Assembly: GCF_014698305.1 (NCBI RefSeq)
Contig: NZ_JACJST010000002.1
Coordinates: forward strand, 248,001-312,000
From: Anabaena lutea FACHB-196
GTDB taxonomy: Bacteria > Cyanobacteriota > Cyanobacteriia > Cyanobacteriales > Nostocaceae
Reading direction: 5' to 3'
DNA length: 64,000 nt
This document shows positions 34,805 through 42,938 of this stretch, one piece after another. The notes below the pieces were generated by a model, which saw nothing but the letters and a program-made list of their open reading frames with translations, made no database searches and was not told where the DNA came from. The position numbers and the translations under genes were made by a program. The first letter of the stretch is position 1. Each line of letters starts with the position of its first letter.

Positions 34805-35029
34805 TTAAAGTAAGTTTCTAAATTCTTCTCTATCTAATTGACAATCACGGAGTATTTGCGTCATTAATCCAGTTCCAATTGTTTCACACGCATGGACTGG
34901 AACAACGGTTCTTCTTCCATCACTGTGTACAAGAATATGATGACTTCCTCGGACTCTGATTACTTCAAAACCTGCTTTACCAAGTGCTGCTATGACTTCC
35001 TTTCCTGTTAAACTTGGTAATTTGCTCAT
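34805..35029 (-). CDS. hicA: HicA-family toxin
   Basis: A 74-residue small basic protein of the HicA mRNA-interferase family. It shows the family core: LTGKEVIAALGKAGFEVIRVRGSHHILVH with the conserved GSHH (residues 28-31) containing the catalytic histidine, then DGRRTVVPVHACETIGTGLMTQILRD. It overlaps the 3' end of hicB by 4 bases and follows it in one operon. It should cleave RNA when free and be neutralised by the HicB partner. The sequence looks intact. Confidence 0.9.
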   Translation of the reverse strand: MSKLPSLTGKEVIAALGKAGFEVIRVRGSHHILVHSDGRRTVVPVHACETIGTGLMTQILRDCQLDREEFRNLL

Positions 35030-35241
35030 ACTTCAATTGCAATTCTTTGAACACCTACAAATTCTAGGTATTCTGTTTGATTTTCATCTACTTCTAAACA
35101 CAGTTCTATCGCTTCTCTCACCCGTTCCATTAGTTCATCTAAAGATTTTGCTTGGGTGTGACAACCACGGAGACTGGGTACAGATGCGACGAAGTAACCA
35201 TCAGCATCTCGTTCAATAATTACGTTAAATTCTCTACTCAT
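35026..35241 (-). CDS. hicB: HicB-family antitoxin
   Basis: A 71-residue antitoxin with the partial RNase H-like HicB fold (FNVIIERDADGYFVASVPSLRGCHTQAKSLDELMERVREAIEL). The C-terminal DNA-binding domain found in longer HicB proteins is absent, so autoregulation may be weak or use other factors. It lies upstream of hicA with a 4-base overlap. Confidence 0.9.
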   Translation of the reverse strand: MSREFNVIIERDADGYFVASVPSLRGCHTQAKSLDELMERVREAIELCLEVDENQTEYLEFVGVQRIAIEV

Positions 35242-35364
35242 TTGGGTATGGGGATTTTGTTGATATAGTTTATTTTAAAGCATAATACTATTTCACGAAA
35301 ATTATGATAGATATAAATTTTTCGTAGGGGTTTAGCATTGCTAAATCCTTACAATTGTAACCGT

Positions 35365-35586
35365 TCAGGGGGGTAGGAGAGCGATGGTTAAAAATTCCCC
35401 AAAAAATCTGTTAAATTTAGATAGCTCCGCAAAGCTTTTTTCACTCCGTCCCAAAGTTGCAAGTTCCTCAATTGAATTGTCAATATCCAAAGATTGAAAT
35501 TCATTATCTTGTAATTTTTTTATCGTAGTTTCTATCCATAAATAATAATCTTGCTCGTATAAAGTTGCTTGAGTTTGAAGTTTCAT
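35365..35586 (-). pseudogene. DUF29 family gene, frameshifted and truncated
   Basis: The first 50 codons (LYEQDYYLWIETTIKKLQDNEF, then IEELATLGRSEK) are a good DUF29 N-terminus; intact members have about 140-160 residues. After GRSEK the frame departs at a run of six A. In another frame the same DNA continues KALRSYLNL, the normal DUF29 continuation, but it stops within about ten codons. So the gene has a small indel in the A run and has lost its C-terminal half. It is probably not functional. Confidence 0.75.
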
Positions 35587-35733
35587 AGCGGTTTATACTT
35601 TAAAATATAGCCTTCTTCTGGCATTGAGCTTATTCTATAATCATAATATCATCTGTAAGTTGACAGTATTCAATTACTGAACTTAGCACCGACTAATTAG
35701 ATACATTTATTTATTAATCCGCTACTTATTACC

Positions 35734-36447
35734 ATGACTCTTATCCAAGATATTCCCGTCCCAGAAGAAGATGTTATATTTCCTCCAGGAGATTTATATA
35801 GTGATGAACCGCCTTTGGAAACTGACTTACACCGACTACAAATGACGCTGCTCATTCAATGTCTTGAGTGGTTGTGGCAAAATAATAATAAGTTCTATGC
35901 GTCTGGTAATGTTACAGTTTATTACAGTCCTCGGCAACTGAAATCTGAACATTTCCGGGGTCCAGATTTTTTTGTCGTGTTGGGAACTGAACGTAAACCT
36001 CGCAAAAGTTGGGTTGTTTGGGAAGAAGATGGTAAGTATCCAAATGTAATTGTGGAATTGCTATCAGATTCTACAGCTAAAACGGACAAGGGTTTAAAAA
36101 AACAAATTTACCAAGATATTTTTAGAACACCAGAATACTTTTGGTTTGATCCTCAAAATTTAGAGTTTGTTGGGTTTGTCCTCCTAGCTGGGAAGTATCA
36201 ACCAATAGAACCTAATAGTCAAGGCTGGTTATGGAGTCAGCAGTTAGAGTTATTTTTGGGAGTTGATCAGAATAAGTTACGCTTTTTCACTGCTGAAGGA
36301 GAATTAGTTCCCACACCTGAAGAAGTAGCAAAACATGAATTTGCAAGGGCTGAACAGGAGAAACAACGGGCTGAAGAAGAGAGACAATGCAGCGATCGCT
36401 TGGCGGCGAAGCTGCGAGAATTAGGTATTGATCCAAATACTGTTTAA
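35734..36447 (+). CDS. Uma2-family (DUF820) putative endonuclease
   Basis: A 237-residue member of the very large cyanobacterial Uma2/DUF820 family with a PD-(D/E)XK nuclease fold. Motifs: RGPDFFVVLG, YPNVIVELLSDSTAKTDKGLKKQIYQDIF and EYFWFDPQNLEFVGF. The C-terminal 40 residues are a charged coiled-coil tail (EFARAEQEKQRAEEERQ) common in this family. Its biological role is not known. It converges on a small cysteine-rich ORF, with a 4-base overlap. No defect seen. Confidence 0.9.
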   Translation: MTLIQDIPVPEEDVIFPPGDLYSDEPPLETDLHRLQMTLLIQCLEWLWQNNNKFYASGNVTVYYSPRQLKSEHFRGPDFFVVLGTERKPRKSWVVWEEDGKYPNVIVELLSDSTAKTDKGLKKQIYQDIFRTPEYFWFDPQNLEFVGFVLLAGKYQPIEPNSQGWLWSQQLELFLGVDQNKLRFFTAEGELVPTPEEVAKHEFARAEQEKQRAEEERQCSDRLAAKLRELGIDPNTV

Positions 36448-36662
36448 GGATCTTCAGGAAATACCCATTTTGGCGGTTCTGTCATTTTTTTCCGCAGTCT
36501 TTCTTCAGCTATCTCTAGCATTTTATCCAAAGAAGTCTCTTCGATAAACTTGGAAGCTGCTTCTCTAGAGTCGATATTGGGACATTTATCGCCTAAAACG
36601 CAGCCGTTTACACAGGCTTCAGCACAGTTTATTGTTTGTTCCACAGTGAATTCCTCTCTCAA
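36444..36662 (-). CDS. small cysteine-rich conserved protein
   Basis: A 72-residue protein with four cysteines close together (Cys13, Cys17, Cys21, Cys27 in NCAEACVNGCVLGDKCPN), which could bind a metal or cluster, followed by a helical, charged stretch (SLDKMLEIAEERLRKKM) and a C-terminal PPKWVFPEDP. I remember similar short proteins in cyanobacteria but no function. Start is the ATG at 36662 just after GAGAG on its strand. Its end overlaps the Uma2 gene by 4 bases tail to tail. Confidence 0.65.
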   Translation of the reverse strand: MREEFTVEQTINCAEACVNGCVLGDKCPNIDSREAASKFIEETSLDKMLEIAEERLRKKMTEPPKWVFPEDP

Positions 36663-36728
36663 GTACGGCGTTATTACCCTTTAGATAAATATTACTATTA
36701 ACTTTGTAGGTCAGTTATTGCTGTTCAC

Positions 36729-36797
36729 TTGACTGTTCCCTGTTCCCTGTCACCTGTTCCCTGTTCCCTGTCACCTGTTCACTGTCACCTAAACTCC
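36729..36797. repeat. CTGTTCCCTGTCAC tandem repeats before mnmE
   Basis: Degenerate 7-mers (CTGTTCC, CTGTCAC) repeated about nine times end three bases before the mnmE start codon, so the untranslated leader of mnmE is made of an STRR array and no Shine-Dalgarno sequence is visible. Confidence 0.8.
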
Positions 36798-36798
36798 C

Positions 36799-38226
36799 AT
36801 GTCGGAATTATTAGCTAATACTGGAACGATCGCTGCGATAGCTACTGCTGTTGTCCCCCAACAAGGTAGTGTGGGTATTGTGCGGGTTTCTGGTGATCAT
36901 GCAATAGCGATCGCACAAACTCTATTTTCTGCACCGGGAAAACAAGTTTGGTCAAGTCACCGCATTCTCTATGGTTACATCCGTCAACCCCAAACCAAGC
37001 AAGTTGTTGATGAAGCTTTGTTACTAATTATGAAAGCACCCCGTTCTTTTACCCGTGAGGATGTGGTGGAATTCCATTGTCACGGGGGAATTATGGCTGT
37101 ACAACAAGTATTGCAACTATGTTTAGAAAATGGTGCGAGATTAGCGCAACCGGGGGAATTTACATTAAGAGCGTTTTTAAATGGAAGATTGGATTTAACC
37201 CAAGCAGAAAGTATCGCAGATTTAGTTGGTGCGAAATCTCCCCAAGCAGCACAAACGGCTTTAGCTGGGTTACAAGGTAAATTAGCTCATCCGATTCGTC
37301 AGTTACGCGCTCAATGTTTGGATATTTTAGCGGAAATAGAAGCACGAATTGATTTTGAGGAAGATTTACCACCCTTAGATGAGCAAAGGATTATTTCTGA
37401 GATTGATCAAGTTACCGCAGAAATAACCAAGTTATTAGCCACAAAAGATCAAGGTGAATTATTGCGAACCGGGTTAAAAGTAGCGATAGTTGGTCGTCCC
37501 AATGTGGGAAAATCGAGTTTATTGAATGCGTGGAGTCAGAGCGATCGCGCTATTGTCACAGATTTACCCGGTACAACCCGTGATGTGGTGGAATCTCAGC
37601 TAGTGGTGGGGGGAATTCCTATCCAGGTTTTAGACACAGCAGGGATTCGGGAAACAGCAGATCAGGTGGAGAAAATAGGGGTAGAGCGATCGCGTCGTGC
37701 TGCGAGTGCTGCTGATTTAGTATTATTGACTATTGATGCTTCCGCAGGTTGGACAGAAGCAGATCAAGAAATTTATGAACAAGTAAAACACCGTTCTTTG
37801 ATTTTGGTAATTAATAAGGTTGATTTGTTGGAAAATAACCAGGAATTATGGAATAAACGAACCGCAGAGACGCAGAGAACGCAGAGAATAGGAGATGATC
37901 AAATAATCAAGCAAGTTGTGAAAACTGCTGCGGCGAAAAATCAAGGAATTGATGGTTTAGAAACTGCAATTTTAGAAATAGTCCAAGCGGGAAAGGTGCA
38001 AGCTGCTGATATGGATTTAGCTATTAATCAAAGACAAGCGGCAGCATTAACAAAAGCGAAGATTGATTTGGAACAAGTGCAAAAAACAATTATCGAGCAG
38101 TTACCTTTAGATTTTTGGACAATTGATTTGCGAGGTGCGATTTATGCTTTGGGAGAAATTACCGGAGAAGAGGTGACGGAATCAGTTTTAGATCGGATTT
38201 TTAGTAGATTTTGTATTGGAAAGTAG
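36799..38226 (+). CDS. mnmE: tRNA modification GTPase MnmE
   Basis: A 475-residue GTPase that, with MnmG, modifies the wobble uridine of certain tRNAs. N-terminal folate-binding domain (1-125, [23 protein letters not shown]), helical domain with an inserted G domain (G1 GRPNVGKS at 232-239, DTAG at 279-282, NKVD at 339-342) and the C-terminal CIGK (472-475) with its essential cysteine. Residues 354-363 ([10 protein letters not shown]) are coded by a dispersed intergenic repeat lying in frame just after the G4 loop. The reading frame is otherwise complete, so the insert is tolerated. Confidence 0.95.
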   Translation: MSELLANTGTIAAIATAVVPQQGSVGIVRVSGDHAIAIAQTLFSAPGKQVWSSHRILYGYIRQPQTKQVVDEALLLIMKAPRSFTREDVVEFHCHGGIMAVQQVLQLCLENGARLAQPGEFTLRAFLNGRLDLTQAESIADLVGAKSPQAAQTALAGLQGKLAHPIRQLRAQCLDILAEIEARIDFEEDLPPLDEQRIISEIDQVTAEITKLLATKDQGELLRTGLKVAIVGRPNVGKSSLLNAWSQSDRAIVTDLPGTTRDVVESQLVVGGIPIQVLDTAGIRETADQVEKIGVERSRRAASAADLVLLTIDASAGWTEADQEIYEQVKHRSLILVINKVDLLENNQELWNKRTAETQRTQRIGDDQIIKQVVKTAAAKNQGIDGLETAILEIVQAGKVQAADMDLAINQRQAAALTKAKIDLEQVQKTIIEQLPLDFWTIDLRGAIYALGEITGEEVTESVLDRIFSRFCIGK

Positions 38227-38268
38227 GATAGTGATGTTTTCCCCGTTTGGCTAAAAATTGCCTTTAAA

Positions 38269-38297
38269 TGTGACACATCGTCCGTAGACTGATAGTC
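38269..38297 (+). promoter_or_regulatory. C-box-like operator ahead of the controller-restriction operon
   Basis: Two short dyads stand side by side: GAC-ACATC-GTC (within TGTGACACATCGTC, 38269-38282) and the perfect GACT-GAT-AGTC (38287-38297). The latter fits the GACT-N3-AGTC layout of operators bound by controller (C) proteins of restriction-modification systems. It ends 22 bases before the controller ATG. A matching TGTGACATATCGTC lies in front of the methyltransferase. Confidence 0.6.
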
Positions 38298-38319
38298 CAT
38301 ACATCCTCACAATTGGCAC

Positions 38320-38577
38320 ATGAATGAATCAAAACAAAAGATTCTTAGTGCTTTAGGTTATCTTGTGAGGCAACGTAGAACAGAGTTGGGAATTTCACAA
38401 GAGGAATTAGGACTACGCGCTAATTTAGACCGGACATACATATCTGGTGTGGAACGCGGAGTTAGAAATCCTTCCCTGACGGCTCTTGTAAGTCTTGCAG
38501 ATGGCTTAGGTATTAGTGTTTCCGTTCTTCTCAATGGACTAGAAGCAGAAGCCACTGTGTACAATGAAAAAAAATAG
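38320..38577 (+). CDS. XRE-type controller protein of a restriction-modification system
   Basis: An 85-residue Cro/C1-type helix-turn-helix protein (LGYLVRQRRTELGISQEELGLRANLDRTYISGVERGVRNPS), the size and type of C proteins that time restriction enzyme expression. It overlaps the downstream nuclease gene by 14 bases and a C-box-like dyad lies directly upstream, so autoregulation is likely. It probably also acts on the methyltransferase promoter, which shares the first half of the operator. Confidence 0.85.
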   Translation: MNESKQKILSALGYLVRQRRTELGISQEELGLRANLDRTYISGVERGVRNPSLTALVSLADGLGISVSVLLNGLEAEATVYNEKK

Positions 38578-39568
38578 GGTTGCTCGTAAGAATAGTAGCA
38601 ATAAATCCAGCAAAACTTTAATAGATGCAACTATTTACCAAGATTTGAAAAATATTCAGGTTCATAGTAAACGTTTGCATAGTAAAGCATCCGAATCTTA
38701 TTTAGATGTGACTTTTAGCTATGAAAACGGTGTGACATGGGAAGGTTCAATACCAATTGAATATCGTCGTACTGGTACTGAATTGTCTGATGTGTTAGAA
38801 ATTAAAGAATACCTTCTTCAAGCTTATGATCATTGTCAACCTAACAACCGTAGAGAATGGCTTGTAGAACAAGAAAATTTTTGGAGAGATAACAAAGATA
38901 AAGCAGAAGTCACTAAATCCTTATTTGATGCTTTAACAACTTTTGAATGGACTTGTATTTCATGCAAATTTCCCAATCCTAACTGGGCGCGTAGAAACCA
39001 AGATTTGAAAGAATTTGGCTTTACAATTGCCACTTACCTTCATAAGTCTTGTAATCAATGTTTAAAGCGCACAACTCATTTAATTCTAGTTCCTTTACCT
39101 CGTGGTGGTATATCAGGTTATGAAGCATGGTCGCCGGCAACAAGAGAGAAAATAATTACTACTCTTCGAGGGTATGATGTTTATGAAGGAAAATTAGGTA
39201 AAAAAGAAAGCTTATTGCCAGATCATAAATTCCCTGAAATACGTTGGGATGCAAATACAAGAAGAAGTCAGGAAGCTATTAATAATCTCACTGACGAAGA
39301 GATTATTCATGACTTTCAACTGATGACTAATCAGCGCAATCAACAAAAACGTGAAGTTTGTCGTCAATGTTATCAGAATAATATTCGACCTTATCCATTT
39401 GGTATCAAGTTTTATTATAAAGGTGATGAAAGATGGCCAAATGATATATCTAAAAATGGCAAAGATGCAGAAAAAGGTTGTATTGGCTGTGGTTGGTACG
39501 ATATGGAGAAGTGGCGTAATGCACTTAATCAAAAGTTAGCTGAGTTTGTTGAAAATCAGGAAAAGTAG
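38564..39568 (+). CDS. putative type II restriction endonuclease, zinc-binding
   Basis: A 334-residue protein placed between a C-protein gene and a cytosine methyltransferase, which is the main reason for the call. It has four CxxC pairs (Cys131/134, 163/166, 266/269, 306/309) that could form two zinc ribbons, bracketing LLPDHKFPEIRWDANTRRS (218-236). An Asp-His then Asn pattern between zinc knuckles is reminiscent of beta-beta-alpha-metal (HNH-like) restriction enzymes such as Hpy99I; this is inference. The start at 38564 overlaps the controller gene. Its last 44 bases overlap the 3' end of the convergent methyltransferase gene. The recognition sequence cannot be read from here. Confidence 0.7.
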   Translation: MKKNRVARKNSSNKSSKTLIDATIYQDLKNIQVHSKRLHSKASESYLDVTFSYENGVTWEGSIPIEYRRTGTELSDVLEIKEYLLQAYDHCQPNNRREWLVEQENFWRDNKDKAEVTKSLFDALTTFEWTCISCKFPNPNWARRNQDLKEFGFTIATYLHKSCNQCLKRTTHLILVPLPRGGISGYEAWSPATREKIITTLRGYDVYEGKLGKKESLLPDHKFPEIRWDANTRRSQEAINNLTDEEIIHDFQLMTNQRNQQKREVCRQCYQNNIRPYPFGIKFYYKGDERWPNDISKNGKDAEKGCIGCGWYDMEKWRNALNQKLAEFVENQEK

Positions 39569-40718
39569 CTAGTTGTTTTTGATTCATGAAAATATCATTT
39601 AAATAAGGAATCAGCGCATAACCAATACATTCGGCTAAACGTGGTGGCACAGCATTACCAATTTGCCACATGGCTTTTTTCATTGAACCTTCAAAAATAA
39701 ATGAATCGGGAAATGTTTGTAATCTTGCCATTTCTCTAGCAGAAATTACACGATTTAAATATGGGTGAATATGAGTACCACCATGATTTTCTTTCACCGT
39801 CATACTTGGTTTACCAGGATATTGTCTTTTGAAAGCATCAACATATTTTTCATATAAAGAACCACCAGGAGGAACTTGAGCAATACGTTCCATATATTCT
39901 GGTGAATGCTTAGTCCACTCATGGTTAATTTCTGGTATTCTTGTATATGCTGGTAAATCAGAAATCGCCGATTCAATAGGTTTATATTCTTCAGGGTTTA
40001 ATTGAGATTTAGGATAAGGGTTTGGCATTCCAAATCTATTAGCAATAAAAATAGCTCTTGGTCTAATTTGCGGTACTCCATAGGCAGCAGATTCCAGAAT
40101 TGCTACAGAAATATGAGGATAACCAATAGACTCAAAAGCCTCAATAATAGCTTGTTTTACAACACCATTTTGAATTGTCAAAATACCTGGTACATTTTCC
40201 ATCACAACATACCAAGGACGTATTTCTGAAACTACGCGCACAAACTCATAAAACAACTTATTTCTTGGATCTTTTGGGTCTCGTTTCCCTGCTACTGAAA
40301 ATCCCTGACAAGGTGGACCACCAACAACAACATTTATTTCAGGTAAGCCAATTTTTTGCAGAAAATCTTTGGAATTAAATCGTTCAATATCTTCACATAA
40401 ATGATGACATTGTGGAAAATTTCTTTTATGAGTAGCAGAAGCAATTGGACTAATTTCTAAACTAGCTAAAGGTGTGAATCCAGCTTGTAAGAACCCTTGT
40501 GTAATTCCCCCTGCACCACAAAACAGATCTACAAAGGTATATTGAGATGATGCAAGTGGTACAGAACTAATATCAATAAATATCTTATATGGATCAGAGT
40601 CATTTTTTTCTAGTTCTCGCTGGATACGTTCATAACGTCCTAACTTTGGTTTCTTTGGCTTGCTGATAGATTTATGCTCCTCTCCATGAGGAAAAAATGA
40701 AAGTTGTATTCCTTGCAT
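39525..40718 (-). CDS. DNA (cytosine-5) methyltransferase
   Basis: A 397-residue C5-methyltransferase. Motif I is FVDLFCGAGGITQGF (62-76), motif IV GGPPCQGFS with catalytic Cys137, motif VI ENVPG, motif VIII QIRPRAIFIA, and motif X GNAVPPRLAE near the C-terminus. The target-recognition region (about 245-330) contains YTRIPEINHEWTKHSPEYMERI. An extra N-terminal segment of 60 polar residues precedes motif I. It protects host DNA from the adjacent nuclease, with which it converges. The promoter region shares TGTGACATATCGTC with the controller operon, so the C protein may repress it. Confidence 0.95.
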   Translation of the reverse strand: MQGIQLSFFPHGEEHKSISKPKKPKLGRYERIQRELEKNDSDPYKIFIDISSVPLASSQYTFVDLFCGAGGITQGFLQAGFTPLASLEISPIASATHKRNFPQCHHLCEDIERFNSKDFLQKIGLPEINVVVGGPPCQGFSVAGKRDPKDPRNKLFYEFVRVVSEIRPWYVVMENVPGILTIQNGVVKQAIIEAFESIGYPHISVAILESAAYGVPQIRPRAIFIANRFGMPNPYPKSQLNPEEYKPIESAISDLPAYTRIPEINHEWTKHSPEYMERIAQVPPGGSLYEKYVDAFKRQYPGKPSMTVKENHGGTHIHPYLNRVISAREMARLQTFPDSFIFEGSMKKAMWQIGNAVPPRLAECIGYALIPYLNDIFMNQKQLATFPDFQQTQLTFD

Positions 40719-40747
40719 TTGTTAAGTAATTTCAACGTCTTCTTTAT

Positions 40748-40780
40748 TGTGACATATCGTCTACAAAATATCAATAGTCG
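40748..40780 (-). promoter_or_regulatory. second copy of the operator motif, ahead of the methyltransferase
   Basis: TGTGACATATCGTC (40748-40761) differs by one base from the motif at 38269-38282, and is followed by CAATAGTC in a place like the GATAGTC of the first site. It lies 30 bases upstream of the methyltransferase start codon. The full GACT half of the second dyad is missing, so binding may be weaker. Confidence 0.5.
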
Positions 40781-40841
40781 TAAAATCTAACTATTATTCC
40801 TAAAAAGTAAACTTAGACAATATTCATTCAGTAAAGTTATT

Positions 40842-42035
40842 TTACACCTTATCCTTAACAGGTGTGGCAATACCACGTTTTACCAAACCCGCTTCTAGTT
40901 CCTGAATAAATCGCAAATCTTCAAGCAATAAAGGATAATCATCTTTCAACAATGGTTCTTTTTCTAAAAAAGTAAATGCTTGACGGAATTGCAGCGGACT
41001 AGCTTTAATTGGTGCATCAAAATGACAAGAAATAATTTGCTCAAAATCCCAACTGGCAACTTTATCAGCCCAGTCTAATACTTGTTTTGGTGCTTGGGGA
41101 AGAATGAGAACTTGTAAAATCGGTGCTACAAAAGGGCGACCATTTCCAGACAACGCATCAAAAGAATGTTGCCAGTTATTTCGCCAGCGAAAGGGAAATA
41201 AACCAAAGTAAGCTTTTGCAGAATGGTCTGGAGCTTTTTTAGCATCATGCCACATTTCTCTCATTCCCATAATTTCTAAAGCACTGGGACGAAAATAAAT
41301 TGCAAACAAAGATATTTTCTGCCATCCTTGACGACGATTTTTTTGATTATCTTCTATAATCTCTTGTCCATTTCCTCTAGCGTGAAATAATAAAGGATAT
41401 GGATCTAATTGTAAAATTTCTGGTGGTTCTTCTTTAACTGAAACTATAGTATCTGTGAGTAAGAGAGTACGCGATGGTTTGTGAAATAATGCCACTTCCA
41501 CAAAAGCACCTTTTCCCAAATTTATATCTAAAATTTTATATTCAAATTCATCACCAAAAGGATTTTGATGAATATTTTCCCTTAGTTCTAAAGTTCGTTT
41601 TTGAGGAAAGCCCAGCCAACTCAGTGGTAAATTAAATGGGAAACTCCACTGATGAGGTGCAACATAGACTACAGCTTGAGGAAATTTTCTGGCAAAGGGG
41701 CTAACAAAGATTTTATGCTCTAAACCAGAACTAGTAGGCAAAATGATATATTTAACTTCACCGTGTTTTGCTTCTAATTCCTTAACTAAACGGATACATT
41801 CTCCTGTGGGTGCGACAGGTGCATAAACTAAAAGACCCCCTGCTTGCAGCTTGATCACCGTCATCCGAATTGGTACGATGGTATACAGGATGCCTTGTAA
41901 TTGGTCAAATGTCCAAACGCTATCCTTCACTATTTCCCCTCGAACTGTTCGTCGTTTACCGTAGGGATAAAGTGGTAGCGCAGGCCAAAAAGGCCATGAC
42001 CAATCTCGCTGATTTATGCTTTCCTGGGCGTTCAT
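40842..42035 (-). CDS. DUF4336 domain protein
   Basis: A 397-residue soluble protein of the DUF4336 family, found in cyanobacteria and plastid-bearing eukaryotes. It begins with WPFWPALPLYPYGKRRTVRGEIV and has a metallo-beta-lactamase-like core (QLQGILYTIVPIRMTVIKL, LLVYAPVAPTGECIRLVKEL, YIILPTSSGLEHKIFVSPFARKFP, TLLLTDTIV, IISCHFDAPI). The family function is not known; some canonical metal-binding histidines of the fold are not evident. A single-gene unit between the methyltransferase and the divergent ycf23. Length is normal. Confidence 0.85.
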   Translation of the reverse strand: MNAQESINQRDWSWPFWPALPLYPYGKRRTVRGEIVKDSVWTFDQLQGILYTIVPIRMTVIKLQAGGLLVYAPVAPTGECIRLVKELEAKHGEVKYIILPTSSGLEHKIFVSPFARKFPQAVVYVAPHQWSFPFNLPLSWLGFPQKRTLELRENIHQNPFGDEFEYKILDINLGKGAFVEVALFHKPSRTLLLTDTIVSVKEEPPEILQLDPYPLLFHARGNGQEIIEDNQKNRRQGWQKISLFAIYFRPSALEIMGMREMWHDAKKAPDHSAKAYFGLFPFRWRNNWQHSFDALSGNGRPFVAPILQVLILPQAPKQVLDWADKVASWDFEQIISCHFDAPIKASPLQFRQAFTFLEKEPLLKDDYPLLLEDLRFIQELEAGLVKRGIATPVKDKV

Positions 42036-42191
42036 TGTTGTTTAATCAAATGTGTCTTTCCCATTTCTAGCACTAGCAGGATTTTTAGTGCTATTGTCTC
42101 AAATTCTTAAAGTCTCTTGCTGTAGCCTCTAGTTTCCAGCGTCTATATAGTGTAAAAATATTCCTACCTCAATAGGCTCAAAATAAGAATT

Positions 42192-42938
42192 ATGACTATG
42201 CATTCTAATTTGCAACGTGCGTTTGCTAACCGCAGTGTTCTCAAAGTGATTAGCGGTTTGAATAATTTCAACGCCCAAAGTGTTGCTGCTACTGTGAAAG
42301 CGGCTGAATTGGGTGGTGCAACTTTTGTTGATATTGCTGCTGACGCAGCTTTGGTGAAATTAGCTAAAAGTTTAACAAGCTTACCAGTTTGTGTGTCAGC
42401 AGTTGAACCGGAAAAATTTGTTCAAGCGGTAGCTGCTGGTGCTGATTTGATTGAAATCGGGAATTTCGATTCTTTTTACGCTCAAGGACGTAGATTTGAG
42501 GCTGAGGAAATTTTAGCCCTAACTCGCCAAACCCGCGCCTTGTTACCCGAAATTACCCTATCTGTGACTGTTCCTCACATCCTGGAATTGGATCAACAGG
42601 TACAACTGGCTGAGGAATTGGTAAAAGCTGGTGCTGATATCATCCAAACCGAAGGCGGTACTAGCAGTCAACCTGCTCACGGTGGTACTTTGGGATTAAT
42701 TGAAAAAGCTGCTCCTACTTTGGCTGCGGCTTATGAAATTTCCCGCGTGGTTTCTGTGCCTGTATTGTGTGCTTCTGGCATTTCTAATGTTACTGCACCT
42801 CTAGCGATCGCAGCTGGTGCGGCAGGTGTTGGTGTCGGTTCTGCTATCAACCAACTTAATAGCGAAATTGCTATGATTGCTGCTGTCCGTGGCTTGGTGG
42901 AAGCTCTAGCAACTGCAAACGTTCGTACATTTGCATAG
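42192..42938 (+). CDS. ycf23: Ycf23/DUF561 TIM-barrel protein
   Basis: A 248-residue protein of the DUF561 family, encoded as ycf23 in red-algal plastids. The sequence reads as a TIM barrel (VLKVISGLNNFNAQSVAATVKAAELGGATFVDIA, PVCVSAVEP, AGADLIEIGNFDSFYAQGRRF, GADIIQTEGGTSSQP, VPVLCASGISNVTAPLAIAAGAAGVGVGSA) with a phosphate-binding-like loop at the end. The function is not established. Start is the ATG at 42192; the ATG at 42198 is equally possible. Divergent from the DUF4336 gene. Confidence 0.92.
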   Translation: MTMHSNLQRAFANRSVLKVISGLNNFNAQSVAATVKAAELGGATFVDIAADAALVKLAKSLTSLPVCVSAVEPEKFVQAVAAGADLIEIGNFDSFYAQGRRFEAEEILALTRQTRALLPEITLSVTVPHILELDQQVQLAEELVKAGADIIQTEGGTSSQPAHGGTLGLIEKAAPTLAAAYEISRVVSVPVLCASGISNVTAPLAIAAGAAGVGVGSAINQLNSEIAMIAAVRGLVEALATANVRTFA

